Source: Agarophyton chilense (Eukaryota; Rhodophyta; Florideophyceae; Gracilariales; Gracilariaceae). From it: DNA of 64,000 nucleotides. The stretch lies in contig JARGXX010000003.1 of the NCBI GenBank assembly GCA_030374765.1, positions 930,001 to 994,000 on the forward strand. Reading direction: 5' to 3'. Made by a program: the position numbers and the translations under genes. Positions 1 to 9,024 of the stretch are shown one piece after another. Numbering within the stretch: position 1 is the first letter of the stretch; every line of letters starts with the position of its first letter. Under the pieces are notes generated by a model. It was given only the letters and a program-made list of their open reading frames with translations. It was not told where the DNA came from and did not search any database.

Positions 1-325
1 TTTGTAGTCTTTACCTCGATGCAGGCGTCGAATCTTCTTCCCGCTTAGTGCCCCTGTCCAGAACGAAGAATTTTCGCTTGCGAGTTGTCAACTTGATCTG
101 CGTCGTCGCATTTGCCTCGTTTTCCATCTCAGCCAGTGGAGCTGCTCACTCAAATCGAGTAGCTTTGTTTTCGGGGGTCGCTGTACAGGCGTTTCCGCTT
201 GCTATCCGTACGTCACCATTTCAGTTCAGGTGTCCGTTAATCAGTAATTTGTCATTGTGTAGTTCTCACGTCCCAATTGTGGTCGTCTTTTTTTTGCCTG
301 ACCAGTCTTTTTAACATGCATGCAG
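1..325. other. Sequence upstream of the transporter ORF; likely intron or 5' exon of the same gene
   Basis: No confident gene is visible here. One plus-strand frame is open from 48 to 314 and its translation is hydrophobic, but it matches nothing I recognise. A pyrimidine-rich run just before an AG at 324-325 (tgcatgcag) looks like a splice acceptor for the transporter exon that follows. The stretch may therefore be the last intron of a gene that begins outside the window. Confidence 0.35.
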
Positions 326-1246
326 GCTCTACTAGTATGGTATCCGCACCGCTCGGGTTTGGCTATTGGACTTGGTCATGCCGCATTTGGCGCTGGCACA
401 GTTATAACGACAGAGCTTTTCAGCTTGGTACTGACCAGAACTGATCCGGTTTTCGCTATATATACGGCCTCTGCCATTCTCTCGACATCGGCTTTTTTCC
501 CCGCCATGTTCATGAGATGGCCCTCTGAGAATGAAATCTCAAAGCAAGAAGAAGAAAATTGTCTTCTGGAAAGGCTGGAGGCAATTGAACGAATTCCAGT
601 GTCACATATCATTCGCCTTCCTAACTTTTGGCTGTATATCTTCACAATTTTTTCAACCAGCGTAACCTACATGCTCAATCCCTACTATTTTAAGCTCGGG
701 CACTTGTTTGGGAGGCCGCTAGATAAATTGGTGCTATATTTCAACATTTCTAACATTGCCTCGACTCTCTGCAGTCTTTTTGTTTCTACATTGACAGATT
801 TCGTTCGGTCGAATACAGGTTTCTTTTTTTCTGGCTCGAAGAATATCATGTTTTTTTTAATGTTTGTTCAAACGATCTGTCTTTATCTTTCTATCAATGT
901 GAACAATACTCAGAATTTTAGTGGCTTTGTTGTTCTCAAAGCTACCATGAAAATTATCGAGATGTCTCATGTTGGGTGTGCTGCACTACTTGCCAGAGAC
1001 TTGTTTGGGTTGTCCAACAGTTGTATAGCTTTTGGATTCGGAGCAGGATTGGCACTTGGAGGTGGTGAAGCTGCTTCTGCATGGTTGATGGGCACTGTTG
1101 AGGCTTTAGCCAGACCTATATCTGCCCCCTCAGATTACAACCCATTCTACTGGATTGCAGTTGTTTGGAGTACTATGGGTCTGATTTGTGTGATGGCCGT
1201 TCAAAGGCACAAGAATTCACACAAATATGAACAGATGTTCCCCTAA
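320..1246 (+). CDS. MFS-type membrane transporter, C-terminal part
   Basis: This frame encodes 308 residues rich in membrane segments and probably moves a small solute across a membrane; the substrate cannot be told. The start of the ORF, WYPHRSGLAIGLGHAAFGAG, resembles the W(F/Y)P.R.GLA.G....G.G block that in major facilitator proteins of the oxalate/formate or monocarboxylate porter type precedes a middle transmembrane helix. Further hydrophobic stretches follow around residues 40-60, 105-125, 140-155, 175-195, 235-255 and 275-295, with a polar loop around 68-100. At about 308 residues it covers only half to two thirds of a usual 400-500 residue MFS protein, so the N-terminal half should lie upstream, probably in an earlier exon. 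The ATG at 320 overlaps a likely splice acceptor at 324/325 and is probably not the true start. The TAA stop is clear. I am fairly sure of the fold and unsure of the subfamily. Confidence 0.6.
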   Translation: MQALLVWYPHRSGLAIGLGHAAFGAGTVITTELFSLVLTRTDPVFAIYTASAILSTSAFFPAMFMRWPSENEISKQEEENCLLERLEAIERIPVSHIIRLPNFWLYIFTIFSTSVTYMLNPYYFKLGHLFGRPLDKLVLYFNISNIASTLCSLFVSTLTDFVRSNTGFFFSGSKNIMFFLMFVQTICLYLSINVNNTQNFSGFVVLKATMKIIEMSHVGCAALLARDLFGLSNSCIAFGFGAGLALGGGEAASAWLMGTVEALARPISAPSDYNPFYWIAVVWSTMGLICVMAVQRHKNSHKYEQMFP

Positions 1247-2697
1247 CTACTGCATGTGTTGTTCAATTCCTAGGGAATGGACTGCCACAAAACACTTTGC
1301 TATTTTGAGCTGCAAAACGTTAACAACAGTTGTGGTTACAAAATTTGATGGATGATGCCTATGAAAATATTGAAGGTTCTATCCACCCTCATCAAACCAT
1401 TGCGTCAATCTTAGCAAGATTTTGAAAAACAATTTGCACAAAAGACGTACGGGGACGGCAAATAAACGTATGTGGATTTAGCAAACCGGGACTTCCTTTA
1501 CTGGACTTGTTCTCTGAACGGTCGATGTTTGGCCTTTGGAGTCCTTGGCAGGCAGGCATAAAGCAGCGCTTTTATCCTACTCCGTAGACTAACCAGAACT
1601 TCCCTGTGTGTCTGTCTACTATTCCCGCCGCTTCCATATGCAGTCGATACATATCGGCATCTGAAGACACTTAGGAACTTCAGGGCCTCAGATAGATATC
1701 GATAAACTGAAAGCCGATAGCATCAAGCTCTGCGCTGAGCACGACAGTACTGTTCGCAACTTGTTGCATGGATCGGTAAGGACTCTTGTAGATATTGGGG
1801 GATATTTGGAGATCTGTTTTTGTTGTTTTGTCTCTGTTCCGGGCTGTATTTAAAGGTCGCAGAGGTCATTGGTGTTGGTGGCCGAGTTTTCAAAGGGTCA
1901 TCGTACACCGTCCTGCTCTCCTTCTGCATGAAAGCCTCCCGTGAGGCGGTTCGGTGCCTGTGCGCCGTTCAAACTGCCCCACCCCCCTCCCCCTCACATC
2001 ATGGGTGTTGTTCCACAACACTGACGACCCCACCGGGCCCCCATTGTCCACCTACCATGGGAGCAACATTCTCCATTCCTTTGCAGTAAATACCGCTTTT
2101 TGTTCTTGACACTCTTCTATGGTTATTGCAACTTACGCTTTGAGTAGTAGCATTTTAGCGAGTGGAGTCCTAACTGGAATCCTTTCAAATGCAGCACAGT
2201 ACTGCATGCTTCCTGTGTTGAGTGTCACTATGTAGGGTGCGAACGCACAAGTTGTGTGGACCACATGTTGTATTTTATATGCTTCTCATCGGATTATATG
2301 AACTTGCCCTCTCCCGCCATTTCGGGAGAGCGCTGACGCTGTGCCGACGCGACTGTTCACCCCTTGAATTGGGCATGCTGGCAGCCCATCTGCAGTGGAG
2401 GGGCATCGAACTATCTGCAAGTCAATCCTCCTGCTGCGACGCGTTGTGCGACTTGCGAATGCGCATGGGAGCACGCGCCCGGCTCAAAGGTATGTTTCAC
2501 ATACTCAGACACACATGACGAAGGCGAGCTGCGGAGCAGACCGCGAGCAGCGCGTGACGTGGCCTTCGACGGTGCTGCTGTGGAAGCCACAGCCGCGAAA
2601 GCTCGCCAGCCATGTGCAAGCGAGAGACGTGCACGTCGGCAACGAGGACGCAAGAAAGCCAGGCCACCTTGGGCACATGTACACACAAAAGTGGTAA
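1247..2697. other. Intergenic stretch, no supported gene
   Basis: About 1.45 kb between the transporter stop and the epimerase stop on the other strand. Only short overlapping ORFs of 60-116 codons on both strands are present; none has a recognisable motif. Base composition visibly shifts from AT-rich to GC-rich near 2,300, where the GC-rich epimerase-phosphatase block begins. Confidence 0.6.
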
Positions 2698-3564
2698 CTA
2701 GCTCAGACGCGTGACCATGGCGGTGCCATGATACGGCGCGACGCGAAAGCGCAGCTGCGCGCTAAGCTGCGGCGGGATGAAGCGGCCACCCACAAAGTGA
2801 CGAGCACCGTTGCTCTCCGCATGGCGCGCGCACAACTTGGGCGCTGACAGCGAGACCAACACGTCCGGCACGCGCAGCGCATGCGGCCACACATTGCCGT
2901 CATCCACATGCCAACCACTCGGCACATCCACGCAGACAAGCGTAGCATGCGAACATTCATTCATCTCCGCAATGACTCGTCGATAAGGCGCACGCACACC
3001 CTCACTACCATCGAATGAAAAGCCAAACACGGCATCCACAACGGTGCGCACATCGCGCAGCGAAAGCTGCTCAGCGCAATGTACAGGCAGTGAGAGCGCG
3101 CGCAACTGCGTGCAAAGCGAGGTGAAAAGCGGTTTGGTAGGCGGTTTTGGCAGCCATACGCGCACGTCGTGGAAGCCAAAGTGAAAGAGATGACGCGCGG
3201 CAACCAGCCCATCGCCGCCGTTGTTGCCCGGGCCGCACACCACGCACAGCGGGTCGCGCTTATTCGGCACGCTAAGGGCGACGGCCTCGGCGACGGAGAG
3301 ACCGGCCAGCTCCATGAGCTGCGGCAGCGAGTGGCCGTACTCGTCGGACATGAGCGCGCGGTCCAGTTGCGCCGCTGTGGACGCGCTGATGTAGTCCACT
3401 TCTGACGCAAGCGGCGACGGCGACGGCGACTGCGATGGCGCCGCCATGCTCGGGGCGTGCGCGCCGCGACGGCGGCAAGCGGAGCGTCTTGTCGGTAGCG
3501 GCGCGCGCGCCAGCGCACCTACGAACGCCACCGCGCGCACTCGCATTGCGCACGCGCGCCGCAT
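2698..3564 (-). CDS. NAD(P)H-hydrate epimerase (YjeF_N/NNRE family)
   Basis: The enzyme converts R-NAD(P)HX to S-NAD(P)HX, so that the ATP/ADP-dependent dehydratase (not in this window) can restore NAD(P)H. The 288-residue ORF carries the full YjeF_N fold: QLDRALM near 66-72, the loop CGPGNNGGDGLVAARHL at 110-126, the metal/substrate aspartate in VVDAVFGF at 175-182, and VCVDVPSGWHVDDG at 210-223. The first 39 residues are rich in Arg and Ala with almost no acidic residues, which suggests a mitochondrial or plastid targeting peptide before the next methionine (residue 40). Animal homologues (NAXE/APOA1BP) are similarly targeted. I chose the outermost ATG because it keeps this leader. The gene is intronless and head-to-head with eS21; the two share a 368-bp promoter interval. 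GC-rich codon use matches the neighbouring PP2C gene. Confidence 0.93.
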   Translation of the reverse strand: MRRACAMRVRAVAFVGALARAPLPTRRSACRRRGAHAPSMAAPSQSPSPSPLASEVDYISASTAAQLDRALMSDEYGHSLPQLMELAGLSVAEAVALSVPNKRDPLCVVCGPGNNGGDGLVAARHLFHFGFHDVRVWLPKPPTKPLFTSLCTQLRALSLPVHCAEQLSLRDVRTVVDAVFGFSFDGSEGVRAPYRRVIAEMNECSHATLVCVDVPSGWHVDDGNVWPHALRVPDVLVSLSAPKLCARHAESNGARHFVGGRFIPPQLSAQLRFRVAPYHGTAMVTRLS

Positions 3565-3932
3565 CGATGCGTAGCGCAGCGGCTCTCAGCTGCCGCGCCA
3601 CGCGTTTACCTCACGTCGTCCCCGCCAGAACACAGAGACATGTGTCCACGCAGTATGACGTGGTTTACATGTCCACCACAAGCACGTAATCCACGCTGTC
3701 CACGCTGTCCACGCTGTCCACGCTGTCCACGCTCCCATCCGGCTTCGCAGCAGGGCGTGCATGCTCTGGGCGCAGTGTGCCCCGCCGGCGTCCGCGACGA
3801 GTGCTCGGTCCACTTGCCGAACGCAGCCGTTCGCCGCGACCGCACTGCCAGATAGACCCTCTTGCTCACAAACACCTCTCCTGTCTACGTCGTCTGTCTA
3901 CGCCGCTTCCGTCGAGATCAACGCGTCCCACC
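3565..3932. promoter_or_regulatory. Shared divergent promoter interval between epimerase (-) and eS21 (+)
   Basis: The 368 bp between two outward-facing start codons must contain both promoters. No clear TATA box is visible. A 9-bp tandem repeat (3691-3733) occupies the middle. A pyrimidine-rich tract directly before the eS21 start (roughly 3870-3910) resembles the pyrimidine-rich leaders often seen at ribosomal protein genes; that comparison is an inference. Confidence 0.5.
3691..3733. repeat. Minisatellite, unit ccacgctgt, 4.8 copies
   Basis: Four perfect copies and one partial copy of the 9-mer ccacgctgt run head to tail in the shared promoter interval. A 9-bp unit that is perfect over 43 bp implies recent slippage. 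Confidence 0.97.
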
Positions 3933-4286
3933 ATGCAAAACGACAAAGGAGAGGTCGTCGACCTTTACATCCCGCGCAAATGGTGCGTTCAACCCCCCCC
4001 CCCCCCCTTCTGCACCCACCCGTCTCCATCGCGTGTGCTTTGCTAACCACCAGTTCTGACACGTCAACCACCACCTCGCGCGCACAGCTCCGCGTCAAAC
4101 CGTCTCATCACCGCCAAGGACCATGCCTCCGTGCAGATCACCATCGCCCGCGTCGATGAGAATGGCGTCAAAAACGGCGAGCACGACACCATTGCCATTT
4201 GCGGCTACGTTCGACGCAAGGGGCTTAGCGACGACGCTTTCTACCGCATCTCAAAGGAGAAAGGTTTCTACAAAAGCACAAAGTAA
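3933..4286 (+). CDS. RPS21: Small ribosomal subunit protein eS21, two exons (3933-3982 and 4088-4286)
   Basis: A component of the cytosolic 40S subunit, needed for late 18S rRNA maturation. The spliced product is 82 residues, the usual eS21 length (81-83). Exon 1 gives MQNDKGEVVDLYIPRK plus two bases of a Cys codon; exon 2 resumes in frame with SASNRLITAKDHASVQI, which matches the highly conserved PRKCSASNRII.AKDHAS.Q block of the family. The C-terminal part contains GYVRRKGLSDDAFYRI. The intron (3983-4087, 105 bp) starts GTGCGT, ends CACAG and holds a C homopolymer near its 5' end; a branch-like ctaac lies near 4044. The GTGCGT donor is a slight variant of GTRAGT. No continuous ORF shows the protein because the intron splits it. 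An AATAAA lies 7 bp after the stop at 4293-4298. The gene faces the PP2C gene tail to tail. Confidence 0.95.
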
Positions 4287-4564
4287 TTGCGCAATAAACT
4301 CTCCCATTTTATGCTGTTTCCTTGTCTTGCGTCACCGTCAAGTTATCGTGTACTTTACCGTTAAAAATACAAGTACACTCGCTCATATGTTAGTTACAGA
4401 GTAGTAAGACATACAAATAGCAGTCGTAGCAAAAAGCGAACGGGGTGAAAACACAAAAACTTGCTCCACCCTTCTGCCGCAGACACGTCTGGTTCGCCAA
4501 AACTTTCCACACATACATACACACACCGCCACACACTCACACACGTACACAAAGCTGGCCAACG
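4287..4564. other. Convergent 3' interval of eS21 and PP2C
   Basis: This 278-bp interval must hold both polyadenylation regions. AATAAA at 4293-4298 serves the plus strand. A CA-rich stretch of short imperfect repeats (acacacaccgccacacactcacacacg) lies near 4515-4550 just after the PP2C stop. No gene is seen. Confidence 0.7.
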
Positions 4565-5623
4565 TCACTGTTCATCCACGAACGCATCGAAGCGCAGCAC
4601 CATAACTGACACATTATCGGTACTGCCACTCCGCAGGGCCTCCTTGACAAGCACGCTAGCAACCTTGTCCGAATCCATACCCTGCTCAAACGCATCGTGC
4701 GCCATGCTGATGACGCTCTTCTCCTGCACAAAGTCCCACAAGCCATCGCACGCAAGCACCATAAACTCGTCGGCAGAATCAAGCACAGTCTCGGTAATGG
4801 AGGGTGTAGACACCACGACGCTCTTCATACAGTGGTCTCCAAAAGCTCTGGAAACATTGAGAACGCCGTTTACTCTAGCCCAGGCCACAAAGCCGCCAGC
4901 TTTTTCAATTCGCTTTCTCTCGAGCTTGTCGACCGGGCGATGGTCCTCTGAAAGCCGTACAGCACGACCGCCGCGACAAAGCACTGCACGCGTGTCGCCG
5001 CAGTTAGCGGTAGTGACAACGCGTCCTAATTGTGGAACGTTTCGCAAGAAACAAGTCACAGACGTAGCACCGACTCGACTGCAATTGCGAAGTTTGAGCA
5101 ACGAATCCATCTGCGCGTATGCACGCGTGAAGGCGGACACGGCATCTAAGGTTTGCACATGGTACGACGGCTTGACCGAGGGGCGGCGCAGCAGGGGCGG
5201 GTCGGGCATGGAGCACGAGTGGTTGGAAGAGTCGGAATCAGAGTCTGACGATGTGCAGGGTAGCGCAAGTGGAAGACGAAGGTTTTCATTGTTGGCAACG
5301 CAATGCGCAGGCGGTAGTATGAGCGGCGGTTGGTGACGTAACAACTCCTCGATGAAAAATCGGTGTAGCAACTGACGGAGAAGAGAGGCGACAAGCCTGC
5401 CGCCGTGGCCGTCGTACACAGCGACGAAGAGGGCGGGGAATTGGGGGTAGCGCTCAACGACGGTCTCGTCTTCCATGTTGGAGCGGTGACGAAAGTTGGG
5501 GTCGTGGCACTGGCCGACTTGCACCGGCAGCAGCGGCAGCGGCAGCGGCAGCGGCTCCGGGTCCGGGACGAGCGGACGGGTGTTTGGGGACATTGCAGCG
5601 GCGGGGGGGGTTAGAAGACGCAT
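4565..5623 (-). CDS. PP2C-type (PPM family) protein serine/threonine phosphatase
   Basis: A metal-dependent phosphatase that removes phosphate from Ser/Thr; substrates are unknown. From the ATG at 5623 (352 residues) the motifs run in order: RSNMEDE at 47-53, VAVYDGHGG at 67-75 (metal Asp), RVGATSV at 183-189, TTANCGDTRAV at 204-214, LSEDHRP at 224-230, NVSRAFGD at 256-263, VLACDGLWDF at 289-298 (metal Asp) and STDNVSVMV at 334-342 (metal Asp). All metal-binding acids are present, so it should be active. An insert of about 60 residues after the DGHGG block includes an acidic serine run (SSDSDSDSSNHS, 125-136), a possible casein kinase target. The first in-frame ATG is at 5623; a second at 5593 (MSPN) has a better context (G at -3) and gives 342 residues. 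The frame is open upstream to about 5797 but without an ATG. The protein has no membrane segment; a Pro/Leu repeat precedes the catalytic domain. Confidence 0.93.
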   Translation of the reverse strand: MRLLTPPAAAMSPNTRPLVPDPEPLPLPLPLLPVQVGQCHDPNFRHRSNMEDETVVERYPQFPALFVAVYDGHGGRLVASLLRQLLHRFFIEELLRHQPPLILPPAHCVANNENLRLPLALPCTSSDSDSDSSNHSCSMPDPPLLRRPSVKPSYHVQTLDAVSAFTRAYAQMDSLLKLRNCSRVGATSVTCFLRNVPQLGRVVTTANCGDTRAVLCRGGRAVRLSEDHRPVDKLERKRIEKAGGFVAWARVNGVLNVSRAFGDHCMKSVVVSTPSITETVLDSADEFMVLACDGLWDFVQEKSVISMAHDAFEQGMDSDKVASVLVKEALRSGSTDNVSVMVLRFDAFVDEQ

Positions 5624-7214
5624 GGGAAGTGCAGAGAAGAAGCGAAAACGACAGCGACAAGAGCACTGAACAGCGAAAGCACCAGCACAAAGCGCAACGG
5701 GTGGCGACACAGAGATTGCTCGACGGAATCGAGGCGAAGAAGAATAGAACGAAGGGAAGCAACACAACGAACGGCGGAGGAGGACGATGATGAACAACCG
5801 GCGGAAACTGTGGTTGGGGCGCTATGACACAAATGGAGCGGCAAGGCAGCAAGGGCACACGCGCGCGCCACACGCTCTGTAAGCCGAGCGACACGTGGCC
5901 ACGAAACAGGCCCAAACGGACAAACTCGCGGCAGATGACGCGGGGGGACGGTAAGTCGAGTGTGTGCTTCCACTGCGCTGTGTGACTGCTGCGTTGCACT
6001 ATCGCGAATCTCTGTCAGCTTGGTGCTATATCTGTTGCGGAGCGCGCCTCCACCGCCCGCGGCGTGCCTCCACCGCTGGCTGTGCGCCATCGCCGCACTC
6101 GTCAACGGCGCGTGGGCCGTGTGCTGCCGTGCACTTCCGCGAATCGTGCAGATATTTCGAAGACGTTTGCGCCTGTGTTTAATGCGCTGTTGGCGCGCTT
6201 CGTCCTCCTCTCCTTGTCTCTGCTTTCTCTTACTTTATCAGTCCCAAGTGCAAACCCCAACGGCTTTAGGCGGTATCTGTGGCCCTGTTCCACCCCACCG
6301 TGTCGAGCCCGCTGCGTGCAAACTTGTCTCCCAACCGTTAGCATCCTTGTCAAGGCAGTCTTGCTCCCGTGCTCGCGCTCGTGCTAATGCTTACATGTGC
6401 ACCTCCCCTCCCGCCTCATCGTTGTGATGGCTGTGCTAGTAAGCCCTCTGCAAATCCCATATCCCATACACACACCCCGTGTCACCTTCACTGCGACCAG
6501 CGCGCTGGTGTTCTCGTAACTTCAAGTGACGTCTTTATTCTTCTCAACCTTGTTGTCCTCTAAACAACGGTGCACAATATCGAATGCTGCCATTCGAGAC
6601 GTCCTCTCATCGAACATTGTGCTTTCTTACAAATCCCCTTGTGTTTGTTCCATAGCTAGTCTCGGAACCTGACAGCCTCCACTTCACAAAATCCACATTC
6701 CCTGGAATCCCCCATTGCGCAAACGTTTTGTTCAACACATCCAAACGCCCGCCTCGCGAGAACACTCCGTCTCTACTATCTCTTTAATCTTGAGACCACT
6801 AATGGCTGACCGCTTGCTTTGCGTGTACCACCCACTCTCTTTTTCAACAGATGCGCCACTATTTTTCCAATTCTTCACATCTCCATACTTGTTTTTGCAG
6901 GACGCCTTCTCAGAACACAGTCTTATTGGAGCATATATTCATGTTAAACCTTCACAATCGTCCCAAGAATCCAGAGAGTAGCCAACACGATCTGCAAAAG
7001 AGCACTTTGACAAAAATTCAAATCCCACGTAGATGTCAAGAAATACTTGAAATCACACAGTTCCGTGAAAAAATGTAACTCGTTGGAACACTGTAGCAGC
7101 AATGAAAATGGCCACATTATACAGTTAATTGAATTGATCTTCATGACCCAAACAAAAAAAACTGTCGTATAGAACACTCCTTTTCGACGGCGCTGCTCGA
7201 ACGATCTGTACGGT
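5624..7214. other. Upstream region of PP2C and gap before the copia element; no supported gene
   Basis: The first 800 bp is GC-rich and includes a near repeat of cctccaccg around 6048-6077; it probably holds the PP2C promoter. From about 6,450 the sequence becomes AT-rich. The longest ORFs (for example 5960-6427) lack an ATG start, are compositionally biased and show no motif. I see no tRNA or other RNA gene. Confidence 0.55.
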
Positions 7215-7645
7215 TGTGGCATTATGCGACACTGTGCGACACTATGAAATGACATAGTGACTGTATTTGCAACATGACGGGATGTCATTGTTAGTTTACG
7301 CAGAAAGGTCAACTAGCTGATAACGCGAATCGAAGGGACCGCGATAGCAAGTGCAACGGTCCTCGATTCAAAGTAGCTAATAGACCGGCAACTGCAGTAC
7401 GCTATTCCTGCCCAGCTAGAGCGAAAGCTACGAAAGAGCACGTAGCTGTAGAGCTCGACGAAAGGGTATAGCATTAGGTATATATAGACAGGTCTGCTCG
7501 AGATTGAGGGACCAAGGAAAAAGGAGAACCGAAAACGGAGGAAGAAGAACTCCGGAGCTTTGTGCTCATTCACATTCGCCTGTAGAGCTAGTCTCCACCC
7601 GCTACATTATTTTATCACAGAATGGCTAATCACCATGACACCACA
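7215..7645 (+). repeat. 5' LTR of copia element A
   Basis: 431 bp, matching 12374-12804 with about three differences. It begins tgtggcattatgcg and ends gacaccaca. It holds a TATA-like box at 7479-7487, two near-copies of tgcgacact in its first 30 bp, and the small palindrome atgac-n5-gtcat near 7272-7286. The gag start codon (7622) lies inside the LTR. Confidence 0.97.
7479..7487 (+). promoter_or_regulatory. TATA-like box in copia LTR
   Basis: The string tatatatag lies 143 bp before the gag ATG in the 5' LTR and is repeated at 12638-12646 in the 3' LTR. Position and sequence fit a Pol II core promoter; no start-site data exist here. Confidence 0.6.
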
Positions 7646-8941
7646 GTTATGGGCCCAGGTGGCGGCTCAACTCCAGGCGTTAACGATTATCTCTTACCAC
7701 CGGCACTGAGGGCAAACACGAATATGTTTAAATGGAGGAAGCAAGTGAATTTGTGGGTAACAACAGTCAAACTCAATGCAAAGGGAGGTGACAACAAAGC
7801 GAAAGGAATGCTCAGTGCACTCGGCATTACGCTTTAAAAAGCACTAGACAAAGAATACACGTCCATGATAGAAGAAGCAATCGTTGCAGGCCACATCAAC
7901 CTAGAAGTACACGATGAGGACATCATGGAACCTGTTAATCAACTCATTCTGGTACGCAAGATCGTCGAGTTAGTGGCCAAAGACTCTCCTACCGAAGGAG
8001 TACGCAGGATAGTGAGTATGATGAAAGAAGTTTTCGCCTGCGTCAGACGTGAGAACGAGTCACCATCTCGATTCGCCAAACGCTTCCGTAGCCTGGCTCA
8101 GACATACATCAATCATTCAACTTCTAGCTTGTCCGACCAGGACAGCCAGAGCTTCGCTATGCTGCTCCTAGAAAATGCGAAGCTTCCTGCAGATGTTCAC
8201 AGCGCCGTAGTAACAAGGCTGGTCGCATTAGCTACCGAGAGAAATACAACCAAAGCAGAGAAGACGTATGGTATAAGTAAAGCAAGGATCGAGTACATCT
8301 TGGAACTTGTCAAAAGGATAGAAGCTACAACTTCATCACAAGAACAACCCACGCCGAGTAGTTTCTCCGAAGATTTATGATCTCTTAAACTAGCCACAGA
8401 AGAAACGATCAGGCTAAACAAAGAAAATGATGCGCACGAACAGAACGCGTTGAACATTCGACTCGCGGACGCTTGTTTCGTCCTCTCTGATCACCACATT
8501 GCGTTCAAAATACATAACAACGGACTAAGCAAAGGAGACCAGCAGGTTACCAAAATCGGTACAATGCTCGGCAAAAGAGAGGGATACGAACCGGAGAGGA
8601 ATGGTAGACCACAGCGTGATAAGCGATACAAGACTCATATCCCTTCTGGACAAGGCCCAAAAGCCAGCACGCGCTGCCGAAATTGCAAACAAACAAACCA
8701 TTGGTTCCGGGACCCAGAATGCGTGTACAACGTCATTAAGACCCTGCTAAGTGGTCGAGACGTGGATGCGTCCATCGCTGCAAAGATGACTCCAAAGCTC
8801 CGAGATCTCTTCAAAAACACTGACGGCAGCTATAAGACGAAGGTACCTGTTACCAGTATTGTTAAGGTAATGGAAACTGACGCACGACAGCAGTTAACAA
8901 ATGTCGACAGGCCAAGTGAAAGTGCCTCGTATTTTCGGTAA
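7622..8941 (+). pseudogene. gag region of copia element A
   Basis: The structural part of the element begins at the ATG at 7622, within the 5' LTR; the first eight codons are LTR sequence. A cysteine-histidine knuckle CRNCKQTNHWFRDPEC lies near 8674-8721, with C-x2-C-x4-H spacing and six residues before the last Cys rather than the usual four. The region is open over most of its length but broken in about two or three places. Confidence 0.75.
7646..7658 (+). promoter_or_regulatory. Primer binding site, initiator tRNA-Met half-molecule type
   Basis: Directly after the LTR, gttatgggcccag is complementary to the anticodon arm of eukaryotic initiator tRNA-Met (ctgggcccataac). Drosophila copia is known to prime from a tRNA-iMet fragment cut in the anticodon loop and has the same kind of site. 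The site is also gag coding sequence. Confidence 0.8.
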
Positions 8942-9024
8942 AGGGATTAGATCAGCTCCCACCTGATCCCAACCCCATCTTAGATGAAGGAGCTCCTACC
9001 TCCACCGGCGGCATAGAAAATGCC

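Noticed and set aside
2222-2714. A cluster of overlapping ORFs downstream of the epimerase
   Set aside because: GC-rich composition opens several frames at once; none shows a motif.
5960-6427. A 155-codon plus-strand ORF upstream of PP2C
   Set aside because: It has no ATG start, low-complexity Ala/Ser/Cys-rich content and no motif.
7313-7573. A minus-strand ORF in the copia LTR, repeated at 12472-12813
   Set aside because: Same reason: recent LTR duplication explains it, and the translation has no recognisable domain.
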